Of a DNA stretch of 46,789 nt, positions 8,837 through 18,326 are shown piece by piece. The notes under the pieces were generated by a model. It saw only the letters and a list, made by a program, of their open reading frames with translations. It was not told the DNA's origin and did not search any database. How positions within the stretch are numbered: position 1 is the first letter of the stretch; every line of letters begins with the position of its first letter. A program made the translations under genes and the position numbers. Source of the stretch: a bacterium (lineage in GTDB: Bacteria; Electryoneota; JAOADG01); the NCBI GenBank assembly GCA_030247525.1, contig JAOTSC010000005.1:1-46789 (forward strand), in the 5' to 3' direction.

Positions 8837-10588
8837 ATGAGAACGATTTATTGCGGCGAATTGCGGAAAACGCACGCCGGACAAACGGTAACGGTATGCG
8901 GCTGGGTGTCGCGGGTCAGAAATCTTGGCGGCTTGCTGTTTGTCGATTTGCGTGACCGGGAAGGGATTGTCCAGCTTTCGTTTCCCAGCGGTTCGACTGC
9001 GGCGGAAACTGCGCAACAGCTCAGTCGAGAAGATGTCGTGAAAGCGACCGGTATGGTTTCGCTCCGACCGCAACCCAATGCGAAAATTCCGACCGGTGAA
9101 ATTGAATTGACAGTAACCGAGTTGACAATCTTGTCGGAAGCGGCAACGCCACCTTATGAACTGGACGAGAAAAACGTCAGTGAAGATTTGCGTTTGAAGT
9201 ATCGTTATTACGATCTCCGCCGACCGGAACTCGCTCGCAATTTACGGATTCGCGCGAAGACCGCCGCGGTCGTCCGGAAGTTCTATGACGAACTTGGTTT
9301 TGTCGAAGTGGAAACGCCGGTGCTGATGCGCTCGACGCCGGAAGGGGCACGGGACTATATCGTGCCGTCGCGCGTCCATCACGGCACTTTTTACGCATTG
9401 CCACAGTCGCCGCAACAGTATAAGCAACTGCTCATGGTGAGTGGACTCGACCGCTATTATCAAATCGTGAAGTGTTTCCGCGATGAGGATTTACGCGCCG
9501 ACCGCCAACCGGAGTTTACGCAAGTCGACGTCGAGATGTCGTTCGTCGAACAAGAACATGTGATGAACACCGGTGAAGAGATGTTACGGCGGGTTTTGCG
9601 CGAAGTTGCCGAATATGAATTGCCAGCTGTGCCGCGGATGACGTATGCCGAAGCTATGAAGAAATACGGCAGTGACAAGCCGGATATTCGATTCGGATTA
9701 GAAATCCAAACGGTGACCGAACTCTTTGCCAATTGTGGATTTGGCGGGTTTGATAATGTAATTGCCAGTGGTGGTTGTATCGCTGGGATAAAGCTGCCGA
9801 ATGCCGCAGGCGTATCGCGAAAAGTATTAGACGGTTGGCAAGAAGCGGCAAAGAAATTGGGGCTTGCCGGACTCGTCACGCTGAAGAAAACCGCCGAAGG
9901 ATTGACGTTCTCGATTGGAAAATTTGTTACACCGGAAATAACGGAGAAAGTTGCGCAACATTTCCAGATTGCCGAAGGCGAGATGATCTGTTTTGCCGCA
10001 GCGCCTTCTGAGAAACTCTATCCGGCATTTGGCAATTTGCGATTGCAATGGGCACGGGAACTGAATGGTATACCGGCGAATTCATGGGCGGCGTTATGGG
10101 TGACCGGTTTCCCGTTACTCGAATGGGACGAAGAGGGACAACGCTTTTCGGCGATGCATCATCCGTTTACTTCGCCGGCCGATCCCGACGCATTTGTCAA
10201 GATTGTTAATTCCGGTGACCTCTCGGGTTTAGGCAAGATCAATGCGAAGGCGTACGACCTTGTATTGAATGGGAATGAGATTGGCGGCGGTTCGATCCGG
10301 AATCATCGTAACGATGTCCAGACCGCAATGTTCCGTGCGCTCAGCATGACCGAAGCGGAAGCGAAGGAAAAATTCGGATTTTTCCTCGAAGCATTAACCT
10401 ATGGTACACCGCCCCATGGCGGCATCGCATTCGGTTTCGACCGGATGGTTGCCTTGTTGTGTGGAATCGATAATATCCGTGATGTCATCGCATTCCCGAA
10501 AACGACGACTGCTTCATCGCTCATGGATGGTTGTCCGGCGTCGGTCTCCGATGCGCAACTTAAGGAATTGGGCATCAGAGTCGTGTAA
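8837..10588 (+). CDS. aspS: Aspartyl-tRNA synthetase
   Basis: The 583-residue cytoplasmic class II synthetase charges tRNA-Asp. The N-terminal OB-fold anticodon-binding domain is clear (VCGWVSRVRNLGGLLFVDLRDR). The class II core starts near residue 130 (DLRLKYRYYDLRRPELARNL). The bacterial-type GAD insertion spans about 290-410, and motif 3 is near the end (GTPPHGGIAFGFDRMVALL). The C-terminus ends in the usual FPKTTTASSLMDGCPASVS pattern. Length matches bacterial AspRS. Start ATG 8837 follows GAAAGTAAGAAA, a weak ribosome site, immediately after a palindromic repeat element. Whether it is discriminating or also charges tRNA-Asn cannot be decided here, because no gatCAB genes are in the window. 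Confidence 0.97.
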   Translation: MRTIYCGELRKTHAGQTVTVCGWVSRVRNLGGLLFVDLRDREGIVQLSFPSGSTAAETAQQLSREDVVKATGMVSLRPQPNAKIPTGEIELTVTELTILSEAATPPYELDEKNVSEDLRLKYRYYDLRRPELARNLRIRAKTAAVVRKFYDELGFVEVETPVLMRSTPEGARDYIVPSRVHHGTFYALPQSPQQYKQLLMVSGLDRYYQIVKCFRDEDLRADRQPEFTQVDVEMSFVEQEHVMNTGEEMLRRVLREVAEYELPAVPRMTYAEAMKKYGSDKPDIRFGLEIQTVTELFANCGFGGFDNVIASGGCIAGIKLPNAAGVSRKVLDGWQEAAKKLGLAGLVTLKKTAEGLTFSIGKFVTPEITEKVAQHFQIAEGEMICFAAAPSEKLYPAFGNLRLQWARELNGIPANSWAALWVTGFPLLEWDEEGQRFSAMHHPFTSPADPDAFVKIVNSGDLSGLGKINAKAYDLVLNGNEIGGGSIRNHRNDVQTAMFRALSMTEAEAKEKFGFFLEALTYGTPPHGGIAFGFDRMVALLCGIDNIRDVIAFPKTTTASSLMDGCPASVSDAQLKELGIRVV

Positions 10589-10602
10589 CATGTGTTGTTA
10601 GG

Positions 10603-10668
10603 GTAGGGGCGGACTCCCATGTCCGCCCGTAAAAATTAGAATTTTAGGCGGATGACATACGCCCCTAC
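10603..10668. repeat. Palindromic element overlapping the phoH start
   Basis: This is a second copy of the element at 8757-8824. Its first 27 bases are identical (GTAGGGGCGGACTCCCATGT and onward), the middle has diverged, and it ends with the shared ATACGCCCCTAC. The second hairpin is degenerate (GGCG...CGCC around ATG-A-CAT). The ATG at 10652 used by the longest phoH reading frame lies inside this repeat, so the element either donated the start codon or the true start is elsewhere. Confidence 0.82.
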
Positions 10669-11746
10669 TATAAGAGAAGAAAAAATCGCAACGAAGAAAA
10701 CAGTAACTGAGAAACCGCGTGTCAAAACGACCCGGTGGGAGTTTGATTTAGGGGAAGCGGCCGGACTGGAGTTGTTCGGACCTAACGACGCACACCTCCG
10801 CTATCTCGCGAATTATTTCGTATCGGCATTGGCGGTACGAGGCGACAAGCTTGTCGTTACCGGCCCACAGCAAGAGCGCGAATTAATCGAAGCGGTTTTT
10901 CGCGATTTATTACATATCAAAAATGGTAAGAAAGACGCCGTCCGCGACAGCGACGTTCGCACGGCGGTAGCGCTCGCAACGGAGCGGCTGCGGAAGCGAC
11001 CGCGCAGCGACGATTCCCATCATGTAAAATTCGAGGAGGCGACGCCGGAAAATGGCAACGTCGATTTGGTGCCAGTATCGCCGTTATTGCGAAAACCGGT
11101 TTCTCCCCGTACCGCGAATCAAGGGTTGTATCTCGAACTGATTCGGGAAAATCCGATCGTATTTGCGACCGGCCCAGCGGGTTCCGGTAAGACCTATCTC
11201 GCAGTCGCCGCGGCGGTTTCGGCGTTGTTGGAAGGGGAAATCGAACGCATCGTGCTGGTGCGTCCCGCCGTCGAAGCGGGGGAGCATTTAGGATTTCTCC
11301 CCGGCGATTTGAAGGAAAAAGTCGATCCATACTTTCGACCGATTTACGATGCGTTGATGGAGATGCTGCCGGCTGAAAAATTGAAGCGGTTTCTCTATAG
11401 CGGGATGATTGAGATCGCTCCGTTGGCATACATGCGCGGCAGAACGCTCAATAACGCCTTTGTGATTTTGGATGAAGCGCAAAATACAACCAGCGGCCAG
11501 ATGAAAATGTTTTTGACCCGGATTGGGCGGCAATCGCGCGCCGTGATTACCGGCGACCTTTCCCAAATCGATCTTCCGAAAGGGGAACGTTCCGGATTGG
11601 AGGAAGCGCTCCAGATTTTGAATGGTGTCGATGGCATTGCGAAATTAGAGATGACGAGCAGCGATGTTGTGCGGCACGGTCTGGTCGTCGAAATCATTGC
11701 CGCTTATGAACGGTTGCAAAAACCGAAGTATCACCGGGCGAATTAG
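10652..11746 (+). CDS. PhoH family ATPase
   Basis: This PhoH-like protein has about 364 residues. It is a cytoplasmic P-loop ATPase family linked to RNA metabolism and usually found beside ybeY. An N-terminal KH-like region (TRWEFDLGEAAGLELFGPN...) precedes the ATPase domain. Walker A is GPAGSGKT at about residues 174-181 and Walker B is AFVILDEAQNTT near 269-280. ITGDLSQIDLP follows. It heads the conserved phoH / 7TM-HD / ybeY / CNNM gene order. The start is doubtful: ATG 10652 lies inside a palindromic repeat with no proper ribosome site, and no other in-frame ATG, GTG or TTG occurs before the conserved domain. An alternative is a rare codon after AAGAGAAGAAAAA (ATC at 10685). Confidence 0.93.
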   Translation: MTYAPTIREEKIATKKTVTEKPRVKTTRWEFDLGEAAGLELFGPNDAHLRYLANYFVSALAVRGDKLVVTGPQQERELIEAVFRDLLHIKNGKKDAVRDSDVRTAVALATERLRKRPRSDDSHHVKFEEATPENGNVDLVPVSPLLRKPVSPRTANQGLYLELIRENPIVFATGPAGSGKTYLAVAAAVSALLEGEIERIVLVRPAVEAGEHLGFLPGDLKEKVDPYFRPIYDALMEMLPAEKLKRFLYSGMIEIAPLAYMRGRTLNNAFVILDEAQNTTSGQMKMFLTRIGRQSRAVITGDLSQIDLPKGERSGLEEALQILNGVDGIAKLEMTSSDVVRHGLVVEIIAAYERLQKPKYHRAN

Positions 11747-11765
11747 ATTATTGTCCAACGGAACC

Positions 11766-13958
11766 ATGGAATACTCTTGGCGAACAGTGTTTGGTAGTAC
11801 TTGGCGGACGCAGGTTTTGCGGCTGCTACTCCTACTTATTGCTACCGTTCTACTGGTGGGGTTTCTACCGGGCCCTTTGGGGAATGAGTTTGCCGATTTG
11901 CGGGAAGGTGCGGTCGCACCGCGCGATGTCAACGCCCCATTTGATTTCGAGATATTGAAAGACCCCGACCGCTTGGCGCAAGAGCGGTTCGATGCCCGCC
12001 GCTCAGTTGCTCCGGTGGTGGAACTTAACGACACCCTCCTTGCTCGACTGAAACAACAATTTGCCGCACTACTCTCCCGCATCGATGCCGAACTGAACAA
12101 ACCACAAACCCAACTCTCTACCGAACAGTTTATCTCGTCCCTTACCGAAACCGTCAATGCCGAATACGGTTTCTTTTTGCCGAAAGACGCTTGTTCCTGG
12201 ATCATCGATACCTATTCGCAGGATCAACATGCGATAACCGATGCCTTTGCCCGCTGGCGCCGATTGCAGACTGCATTGTTCGCACAGGGGATACTCCGTG
12301 GCGAAACCGAGAAACTGGGATTAACTGTTACTGCGAAAGAAGGGATCAACACCAATCGCCGTGAAGTAGCCTCATTTATCCTCGAATCGGATTTACAGGA
12401 AGTTTTGCTGGCGAAACTACGCGAACAGGAGCCGTCGGAAGAGGCAATTCGTACCGGTTATGCGATGTTGCGACCGTTTTTGAGTGCGGATTGGATATCG
12501 AATGAAGCGGAAACTGAACGACTACGGGTTGCTGCCGCTGCCGGTATTCCATCGGCACAGGGAATAGTTCTGAAAGGGGAACGGATCATTGAGCGTGGCA
12601 AGCGTATCGATGATAAGCAACTCACGATATTAAACTCACTGCAAACGAAACGCGATGAGATGAGCGTTGCTCGTGGACCGCTGGGGATGATATTACCGAA
12701 AGTGGGTACGGCTTTAGCGGTGTTCCTGTTACTAACGCTTTGGATTCTTTTCCTTTTAGTGCTGCGGCCACAGCGGATGCGGCGGATATCCGATTTCGTT
12801 CTGGGGTTATTGTTGGTGGTGCTGCCGCTGCTGTTATTGACTTATGTGTTGCTCCCATCGGATTGGTCGTACCTCTATTTTCCTGCCGGTGCGTTCCTCA
12901 TGACGATTGCAATTCTCTACGATACCGAAATCGCATTAATCGCAACGGTTGCGTTGACGGGATTAGCTGGATTGTTAAGTGAAGGTCGCATCTCGTTGGT
13001 TCTATACACGGCTCTCTCCAGTACGACAGCGTTAGTAATTGTCGGCAGGGTGAGTATGCGGGGTCACCTCTTTCGCGCCACCCCAGTGATTTTTGCTGTG
13101 GCGGTGATGGTTGTATCGGCTCGCGCCGCGTTTGAACTGATGTGGTCGATTGAAACGACATTCGATCTGATAGCGGGAGCGGTCGCCGCGGTGGCGAGTC
13201 CGTTGGTGGTGTTTGGTTTGGTATTCCTCGCGGAGAAGATGTTTCGTGTCCACACCGATTTAACTTATCTCGAGCTTGCCGACTTCAATCGTCCAGTTTT
13301 AAGAAAACTGGCATTTGAAGCGCCGGGGACCTTTCATCACTCGATTTTGGTGGGGGCTTTGGCGGAAGCGGCTGCCCGTTCGATTGGTGCAAATCCTATT
13401 CTGGCAAGGTGTGCGGCTTATTATCACGACATCGGAAAACTTGAACAACGCGATTATTTTATCGAAAACCAGTCCGATCAACGCAATCCCCACGAAGAGT
13501 TAGCGCCGGAAGTGTCCGCCGATATCCTGCGCAAGCACGTATCGAAGGGTATTGAGATGGCACGTTCGATTGGATTACCGGAAGAAATTGTGGCGGCAAT
13601 TCCGGAACATCACGGGACAATGGTGATGCGTTTTTTTCTTCATCGGGCAGAACAGGAGCGCGGAACCGTTGCCGATAGTATATTCCGGTATTCCGGTCCA
13701 CGCCCCCGCAGTAAAGAAACGGCGTTACTGATGTTGGCAGATGGTTGTGAAGCGGTGAGTCGGACGCTGAAGAACTCGACACCGGACGAATTGCGACAAG
13801 CGGTACATCAAATTGTGAAAGACCGGGTCGCCGATGGACAACTCGATCACGCTCCGGTAAGCTTTATCGACTTGCGTCGTACCGAAACCGCCTTTGTGAA
13901 AGTACTCGACGGTGTTTTGCATAAACGGATCACCTATCCGCAAGCGAAAGCATTATGA
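11766..13958 (+). CDS. 7TM-HD family phosphohydrolase (PgpH/YqfF-like)
   Basis: About 730 residues are encoded from ATG 11766. The frame is open further upstream into phoH, but MEYSWRTVFGSTWR... gives the family's short cytoplasmic start followed by one membrane helix (LRLLLLLIATVLLVGFL). An extracytoplasmic 7TMR-HDED domain occupies about 45-300, seven membrane helices about 310-500, and a C-terminal HD domain follows. That domain has FHHSILVGALAEAAA and the HD pair H554-D555 (YYHDIGKLEQ). In Listeria and other Firmicutes PgpH of this family hydrolyses cyclic di-AMP. The substrate here is unproven, since c-di-AMP signalling in this lineage cannot be judged from the window. The stop overlaps the ybeY start by 4 bp (ATGA). 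Confidence 0.93.
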   Translation: MEYSWRTVFGSTWRTQVLRLLLLLIATVLLVGFLPGPLGNEFADLREGAVAPRDVNAPFDFEILKDPDRLAQERFDARRSVAPVVELNDTLLARLKQQFAALLSRIDAELNKPQTQLSTEQFISSLTETVNAEYGFFLPKDACSWIIDTYSQDQHAITDAFARWRRLQTALFAQGILRGETEKLGLTVTAKEGINTNRREVASFILESDLQEVLLAKLREQEPSEEAIRTGYAMLRPFLSADWISNEAETERLRVAAAAGIPSAQGIVLKGERIIERGKRIDDKQLTILNSLQTKRDEMSVARGPLGMILPKVGTALAVFLLLTLWILFLLVLRPQRMRRISDFVLGLLLVVLPLLLLTYVLLPSDWSYLYFPAGAFLMTIAILYDTEIALIATVALTGLAGLLSEGRISLVLYTALSSTTALVIVGRVSMRGHLFRATPVIFAVAVMVVSARAAFELMWSIETTFDLIAGAVAAVASPLVVFGLVFLAEKMFRVHTDLTYLELADFNRPVLRKLAFEAPGTFHHSILVGALAEAAARSIGANPILARCAAYYHDIGKLEQRDYFIENQSDQRNPHEELAPEVSADILRKHVSKGIEMARSIGLPEEIVAAIPEHHGTMVMRFFLHRAEQERGTVADSIFRYSGPRPRSKETALLMLADGCEAVSRTLKNSTPDELRQAVHQIVKDRVADGQLDHAPVSFIDLRRTETAFVKVLDGVLHKRITYPQAKAL

Positions 13959-14386
13959 TTGAAATCGAAAACGAACATCCGAAACTCCGGGCGAACCGGG
14001 TTGCACTTAAGAAATTGCTGCGCGATACCATTCTGCGCGAGCAAAAGCAAGCGGGAAGTATTACGTTACTCATGGTGACTGACCGGAAGTTGGCAAAATT
14101 GCATAAAGAATTTTTGCAAGACCCCTCGCGTACCGATGTTATGACCTTCGATTTATCGATCACGAAGGCGGAAATTGCGGGGGACATCGTAGTATCGCTT
14201 GACCGGGCGTTTGAACAAGCGCAGGAGTTTGGCGTTACTTTGTTACAAGAAACCGGCCGGCTGGCGGTTCACGGCATTCTTCACCTTTGCGGGATGTCCG
14301 ATCGAACTCCGGCGCTGCGCAAGAAAATGAATGCCCGGGAAACCTGGCACTTGCAGCAGTCGGGCTGGATAATGGAGAACCAATAA
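13955..14386 (+). CDS. ybeY: YbeY rRNA maturation endoribonuclease
   Basis: This 143-residue metal-dependent RNase of the UPF0054 family acts in 16S rRNA 3'-end maturation and ribosome quality control. The metal site reads H106-G-I-L-H110-L-C-G-M-S-D116. The third ligand is Asp instead of His, which I recall as a normal variant in Bacteroidota (HGVLHLCGYKDKT-like) and so not a sign of inactivation. The upstream RTDVMTFDLS matches the conserved TDVLSF motif. Translation is coupled to the HD phosphohydrolase by an ATGA overlap, and the CNNM gene starts 3 bp after the stop, as in the widespread phoH-ybeY-ybeX arrangement. Confidence 0.94.
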   Translation: MIEIENEHPKLRANRVALKKLLRDTILREQKQAGSITLLMVTDRKLAKLHKEFLQDPSRTDVMTFDLSITKAEIAGDIVVSLDRAFEQAQEFGVTLLQETGRLAVHGILHLCGMSDRTPALRKKMNARETWHLQQSGWIMENQ

Positions 14387-14389
14387 GCA

Positions 14390-15676
14390 ATGGACGTTGC
14401 GAGTTATATCGTATTAACACCGATACTGTTTGCTTTTGCCTTTCTTTGTACCGCTGCCGAAGTTGCATTTTTTGCACTCGAACGCGATGAAATCGAACGA
14501 ATCAAAAAAACCGGAGGTGGCGCCTCCGAACGAATCCTTTTTCTCTTGGATCAACCGCGGGAACTGTTGTTAACAACTGTTTTCGGACAAGTTTTGGCGA
14601 TTATCGGTTTGACCGGTTGCACGATGGGATTGGCAAACTCCTTTGCTGAGGCATCAAATACCAGTCTTTTTTATACCGGTATCGTCAGCTTAGTTCTTTT
14701 AGCTGTGATCTATTTATTATTAGGAGTACTGATTCCCCGGTTGATGGCAACGGGTAATCCAGAACGAACACTTCGAACAGTGGCGCTTCCGTTAAAACTA
14801 ATCTATTACGTTTTAATGCCAGTTACTGCGCCGTTTGCATTGTTGTCGCGGGGTATCGCCCGTATTCTGGGTATCGAACGGGAACGTCCGGCGATGTCCG
14901 ACAGCCAGTTAAATGCTTTAATCGAAATCGATGAAGAGCATGGCGAAATCAACGAATCCGAACGGGAAATGATTAAGGCGGTAATCGAGTTTCGCGATAC
15001 CGCTGCCCGTGAAATTATGGTTCCCCGGATCGATGTCGTCGCATTAAGCGTTGATTTACCCATTGAGGCAGCAATCCGCAAAGTTCGGGAGTCAGGACAT
15101 AGTCGTATTCCCATCTTCGATGGAACAATCGATAAAATTCTTGGAATTCTATACGCGAAGGACATGTTAGGAACAACCCCGCCGGGTACCACATTACGGA
15201 ATTTAGCTCGTCCGGTGTATTATGTTCCTGAGAATAAACATGTCGACGAGTTGTTAAAAGAGTTTCAGCATCGCCGGTTGCACCTTGCAGTTGTCGTCGA
15301 TGAATATGGCGGGACGGCAGGTGTTGTGACTTTGGAAGACATTCTGGAAGAAATAATCGGAGAAATTCAGGACGAATACGATAAAGAAGCGGTAGCTTTG
15401 CAACGCCTCGGCGAGGATAGTTGGTTGGCAGAGGGACGTTGCCAAGTATTCGATATTAACGAACAATTGGGAGATACTGCCGTACCGGAAGGGGAAGATT
15501 ACGATACATTGGGCGGTTTCTTGTATGCGGTCGCCGGTCGGGTTCCCGATCCCGGTGAAACCTTCCGGCAGGGTAACTGGTCGTACACGGTTGAAAAACG
15601 CGCCGGCAACCGGATCGTAGCGGTTCGCCTGCAGCGCGATGATTCACCGGTCGAGGAAGCGTATGTCGGTCATTAG
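14390..15676 (+). CDS. CNNM/CorC (HlyC) family transporter-like protein with CBS pair
   Basis: This 428-residue membrane protein has an N-terminal DUF21/CNNM domain with three or four helices (about 1-150), then a CBS pair (about 205-330, starting at REIMVPRIDVVALSVD). A C-terminal CorC/HlyC domain follows (about 345-420: EDSWLAEGRCQVFDINEQLG...YDTLGGFLYAVAGRVPDPGE). Family members are linked to magnesium homeostasis and export; the 'hemolysin' name is historical. It starts 3 bp after ybeY, so it belongs to the phoH-ybeY operon in the position of ybeX. The next gene starts inside its last 14 bases. Confidence 0.93.
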   Translation: MDVASYIVLTPILFAFAFLCTAAEVAFFALERDEIERIKKTGGGASERILFLLDQPRELLLTTVFGQVLAIIGLTGCTMGLANSFAEASNTSLFYTGIVSLVLLAVIYLLLGVLIPRLMATGNPERTLRTVALPLKLIYYVLMPVTAPFALLSRGIARILGIERERPAMSDSQLNALIEIDEEHGEINESEREMIKAVIEFRDTAAREIMVPRIDVVALSVDLPIEAAIRKVRESGHSRIPIFDGTIDKILGILYAKDMLGTTPPGTTLRNLARPVYYVPENKHVDELLKEFQHRRLHLAVVVDEYGGTAGVVTLEDILEEIIGEIQDEYDKEAVALQRLGEDSWLAEGRCQVFDINEQLGDTAVPEGEDYDTLGGFLYAVAGRVPDPGETFRQGNWSYTVEKRAGNRIVAVRLQRDDSPVEEAYVGH

Positions 15677-16217
15677 CGATTTTTGGCATCGAATGGGATA
15701 TCAAATCCTGTCGCGCCGTTATCGAGCCCTCTGGAAATCGGAGGAGCTGGTTCGCTATCGGGGAGGAATCCTTCCCCAAAAAGTTTTGGTGTGCTTTCCC
15801 CCCTTGAATGGCCCAATTCAGGAAGCAGTTCGTGCAATTCAATGGCTTCCAAGCTTTTTCTCGGACGCGGAATTTCGTATAGTGCATTATGACGAAGTGT
15901 CAGGCAGTATTCCGATCGGTTTCCGGTCGTGGGGGGTGCTTGGTAAACAGCACTTTAACACTTTTGGGTTACCGAAACGCACATTTCTCGATGAAATTCG
16001 CAGTTGGCAAGCCGATTTGGTGATTGATTTATCCGATCCTGCCAATGAAGTCACCGATTTGATTTGTGCGAATGCCGGTTGTAAGTGGCACGCTGCCTTG
16101 GGCAATTCCGAATCGCAGCGGTTCCAATCTTCGGCAAATATTTTAATCGTTCCCCGCGGCGGCGCTTCGCGACAAGAGCGATATGGAACGTTGTTACGCT
16201 ATTTAGCGCCTAAGTAG
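15663..16217 (+). CDS. Hypothetical protein, possibly DUF6913-like
   Basis: The product has 184 residues from ATG 15663, which overlaps the end of the CNNM gene by 14 bp in another frame; an in-frame ATG at 15639 is also possible. There is no signal peptide or membrane helix. A short basic helix at the N-terminus (YQILSRRYRALWKSEELVRYRG) leads to an alpha/beta region with KVLVCFPPLNGP, FNTFGLPKRTFLDEI and ADLVIDLSDPANEVTDLICANAG. That layout (a 'GLP' strand, then 'DLxIDL', then 'A.cKwhaalg') reminds me of the Bacteroidota DUF6913 family and distantly of GT9 glycosyltransferases. I rate this resemblance as weak. It is the last gene of the phoH-ybeY run. Confidence 0.75.
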   Translation: MSVISDFWHRMGYQILSRRYRALWKSEELVRYRGGILPQKVLVCFPPLNGPIQEAVRAIQWLPSFFSDAEFRIVHYDEVSGSIPIGFRSWGVLGKQHFNTFGLPKRTFLDEIRSWQADLVIDLSDPANEVTDLICANAGCKWHAALGNSESQRFQSSANILIVPRGGASRQERYGTLLRYLAPK

Positions 16218-16225
16218 TAAGATCG

Positions 16226-16255
16226 GTTCGTCGAAACGAACATAAATCGTTTTTA
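16226..16255 (+). terminator. Possible weak terminator hairpin
   Basis: GTTCGT and ACGAAC pair over a CGAA tetraloop (16226-16241), followed by ATAAATCGTTTTTATTG. The stem is only 6 bp and the T-run is displaced, so termination is uncertain. It lies 8 bp after the end of the hypothetical gene that closes the ybeY operon. Confidence 0.35.
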
Positions 16256-16495
16256 TTGTGACGCCTGTTCGACATTTTCTGGTGGAATGGGATGGGTAAA
16301 TAGTGAAGCCGAATGGCTTCGGAGATCACTTTCGGATGTTACTGAGCTGGTTACGCACGATTCTTGCGCTTCCTTTGCTCCTGCTGATAGGCGGGGGAGC
16401 GATAGCTTTTGCCAGCAAGTGCACCGGAAATACGGGAAGGATAAGGCACCGCGCGCGATGGCGCCGGGAAGCGAACCCTCCCCGGAGCTTTGAGA

Positions 16496-18031
16496 ATGAA
16501 AAAGGAAATTATTATCAACTCCTCTTCCAGCGAGACCCGGATCGCCCTCCTGGAAGACGAAATTCTGGTCGAGTTGTTTGTCGAGCGGCCGGAAAACGAG
16601 CGGACAGTAGGCGACATCTACATGGGGAAAGTCCGCAAAGTCCTCGAAGGGATGCGCGCAGCGTTTGTCGATATTGGCTGGAGTCAGGATGCCTTTCTCC
16701 ACTTTTCCGATATCGGATCCGGTGCGCTTTCGCTGGATAACCTATCGGGACAACTGTCCGAAGAAGATATCGAAGTCGATGACCGTGGCCGCGCCGAGCG
16801 TGCAAAACTCTCGGTCGGTGAAAATATCCTCGTCCAAATCATCAAAGAACCTATCGGTACGAAAGGTCCTCGCATCACGAGTCAGCTCGCGTTGCCCGGT
16901 CGATTTTGTGTATTGATGCCGGGGGAAAAAGCGGTTGGGGTGTCGCGACGAGTTGCCGATTTCCGGGAACGACGACGGCTTAAGCAAATCGCTGCCGAAA
17001 TGCGTCCCGAAGGTTGCGGCTTGATTATGCGAACAGTAGCCGAGAACCGCGAAGACGATGCCATCCGGCAAGATGTAATGCAGCTTCACAACTTCTGGCG
17101 GCAGATCGAGAACAAGTCGCATACTGTTCCGGTGCCCAGTCTCATCTATAAAGATGTTTCGTTGGCCAGTTCGATAATTCGCGATTTATTTACCAGCGAT
17201 ATCGATCATTTAGTGGTTGATACCAAACCGCTCTACCGAGAAATCGAAGATTACCTCAAGAATGTCGCACCCAATCTACTTGACCGGTTGACGCTCTATA
17301 CCGGGCAGGCGCCGGTATTCGATTATTACCGGATTGAAACCGAAATTGAAAAATCGGTATCGCGAAAAGTGTGGCTTAAGGGCGGCGGATACATTATTAT
17401 CGACCATACCGAAGCTTTGGTCACAATCGATGTAAATAGTGGCAGATTTGTCGGGAAGAAGAACCACGAGGAAAACTCATCGCAGGTGAACGTGGCGGCG
17501 GCGCGGGAAGTCTGCCGTCAGCTACGGTTGCGCGACATTGGCGGTATCATCGTCGTCGACTTCATCGATATGTGGGAAGATCGAAACCGGAAACGGGTCG
17601 AAGACGAAATGCGGCGGGAATTGAAAAAGGATCGTGCAAAAACCGACGTCGCTCCGATCAGTCAATTCGGTTTATTGGAAATGACCCGGCAACGGATCAA
17701 GCCGTCGTTGTTATACACGTTTAACTCGCCCTGTCCGACTTGCAGTGGTACCGGGCTGGTTGCGTCAAGGGAAACGGTTATGACGGCGCTGGAACGCTGG
17801 GTAAAGCGATTCCGGTTGGCGACGCGCGAACGTCGCCTCCGCATCACAGTCCATCCCGATATCTACGGTTATTGCACCGGCGGTCTCAAGAGCCGGATTA
17901 ATCAATTGATGTGGCGGCACCGGTTACTCATTACGATGGTAGCTGACTCATCCTTTAAGGTAGATAACTTTACCGTCTGGAGTTTCCGACAGAAGCGAGA
18001 CATCACTACGGATTACTCGCAAGGAGGATGA
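16496..18031 (+). CDS. rng: Ribonuclease E/G family protein
   Basis: This 511-residue endoribonuclease is RNase G-sized and lacks the long C-terminal scaffold of E. coli RNase E. ATG 16496 follows GGAG with good spacing. The S1 RNA-binding domain is at about 38-125 (VGDIYMGKVRKVLEGMRAAFVDIG). The catalytic metal-binding aspartates are in ALVTIDVNSGRFVG and IIVVDFIDMWEDRNR. The zinc-link motif CPTCSGTG lies near residue 413. RNase E/G matures rRNA and initiates mRNA decay. The upstream gap of 278 bp contains a hairpin AAGCCGAATGGCTT and no convincing gene. The AT-rich dnaA leader follows. Confidence 0.94.
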   Translation: MKKEIIINSSSSETRIALLEDEILVELFVERPENERTVGDIYMGKVRKVLEGMRAAFVDIGWSQDAFLHFSDIGSGALSLDNLSGQLSEEDIEVDDRGRAERAKLSVGENILVQIIKEPIGTKGPRITSQLALPGRFCVLMPGEKAVGVSRRVADFRERRRLKQIAAEMRPEGCGLIMRTVAENREDDAIRQDVMQLHNFWRQIENKSHTVPVPSLIYKDVSLASSIIRDLFTSDIDHLVVDTKPLYREIEDYLKNVAPNLLDRLTLYTGQAPVFDYYRIETEIEKSVSRKVWLKGGGYIIIDHTEALVTIDVNSGRFVGKKNHEENSSQVNVAAAREVCRQLRLRDIGGIIVVDFIDMWEDRNRKRVEDEMRRELKKDRAKTDVAPISQFGLLEMTRQRIKPSLLYTFNSPCPTCSGTGLVASRETVMTALERWVKRFRLATRERRLRITVHPDIYGYCTGGLKSRINQLMWRHRLLITMVADSSFKVDNFTVWSFRQKRDITTDYSQGG

Positions 18032-18326
18032 GTTTTTCAGTTTTAGGGGTCACGCATACTTTTCTGCGGTTTGAGATTTGAACCGGCTGAGAGATTGTCA
18101 AGTAAGAAACTGAATGCAATCATGCGTTGCGAAATGGTAGTTTCAACAAACGCCCCCCATCCAAATGCATAGAGCCAGTAGACAGTAATAATGCTATTGT
18201 CAATATTGTTGTTATATCTCTTGTATTAATAATAATATGTATATCCTATTGGTTTTAAATGGGTTGTATGTTTTGACGTTGGTTTCTCGCCGAGTTCGCT
18301 CTCCGAGAAGGGGGATAAAACCCTCC

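Noticed and set aside
16303-16495. Open frame with a hydrophobic stretch (MLLSWLRTILALPLLLLIGGG) before rng, resembling the start of a lysophospholipid acyltransferase.
   Set aside because: No acyltransferase H-x4-D motif follows, the frame runs out of phase into rng, and part of it is the AAGCCGAATGGCTT hairpin. At best it is a remnant; the evidence is too thin to annotate.
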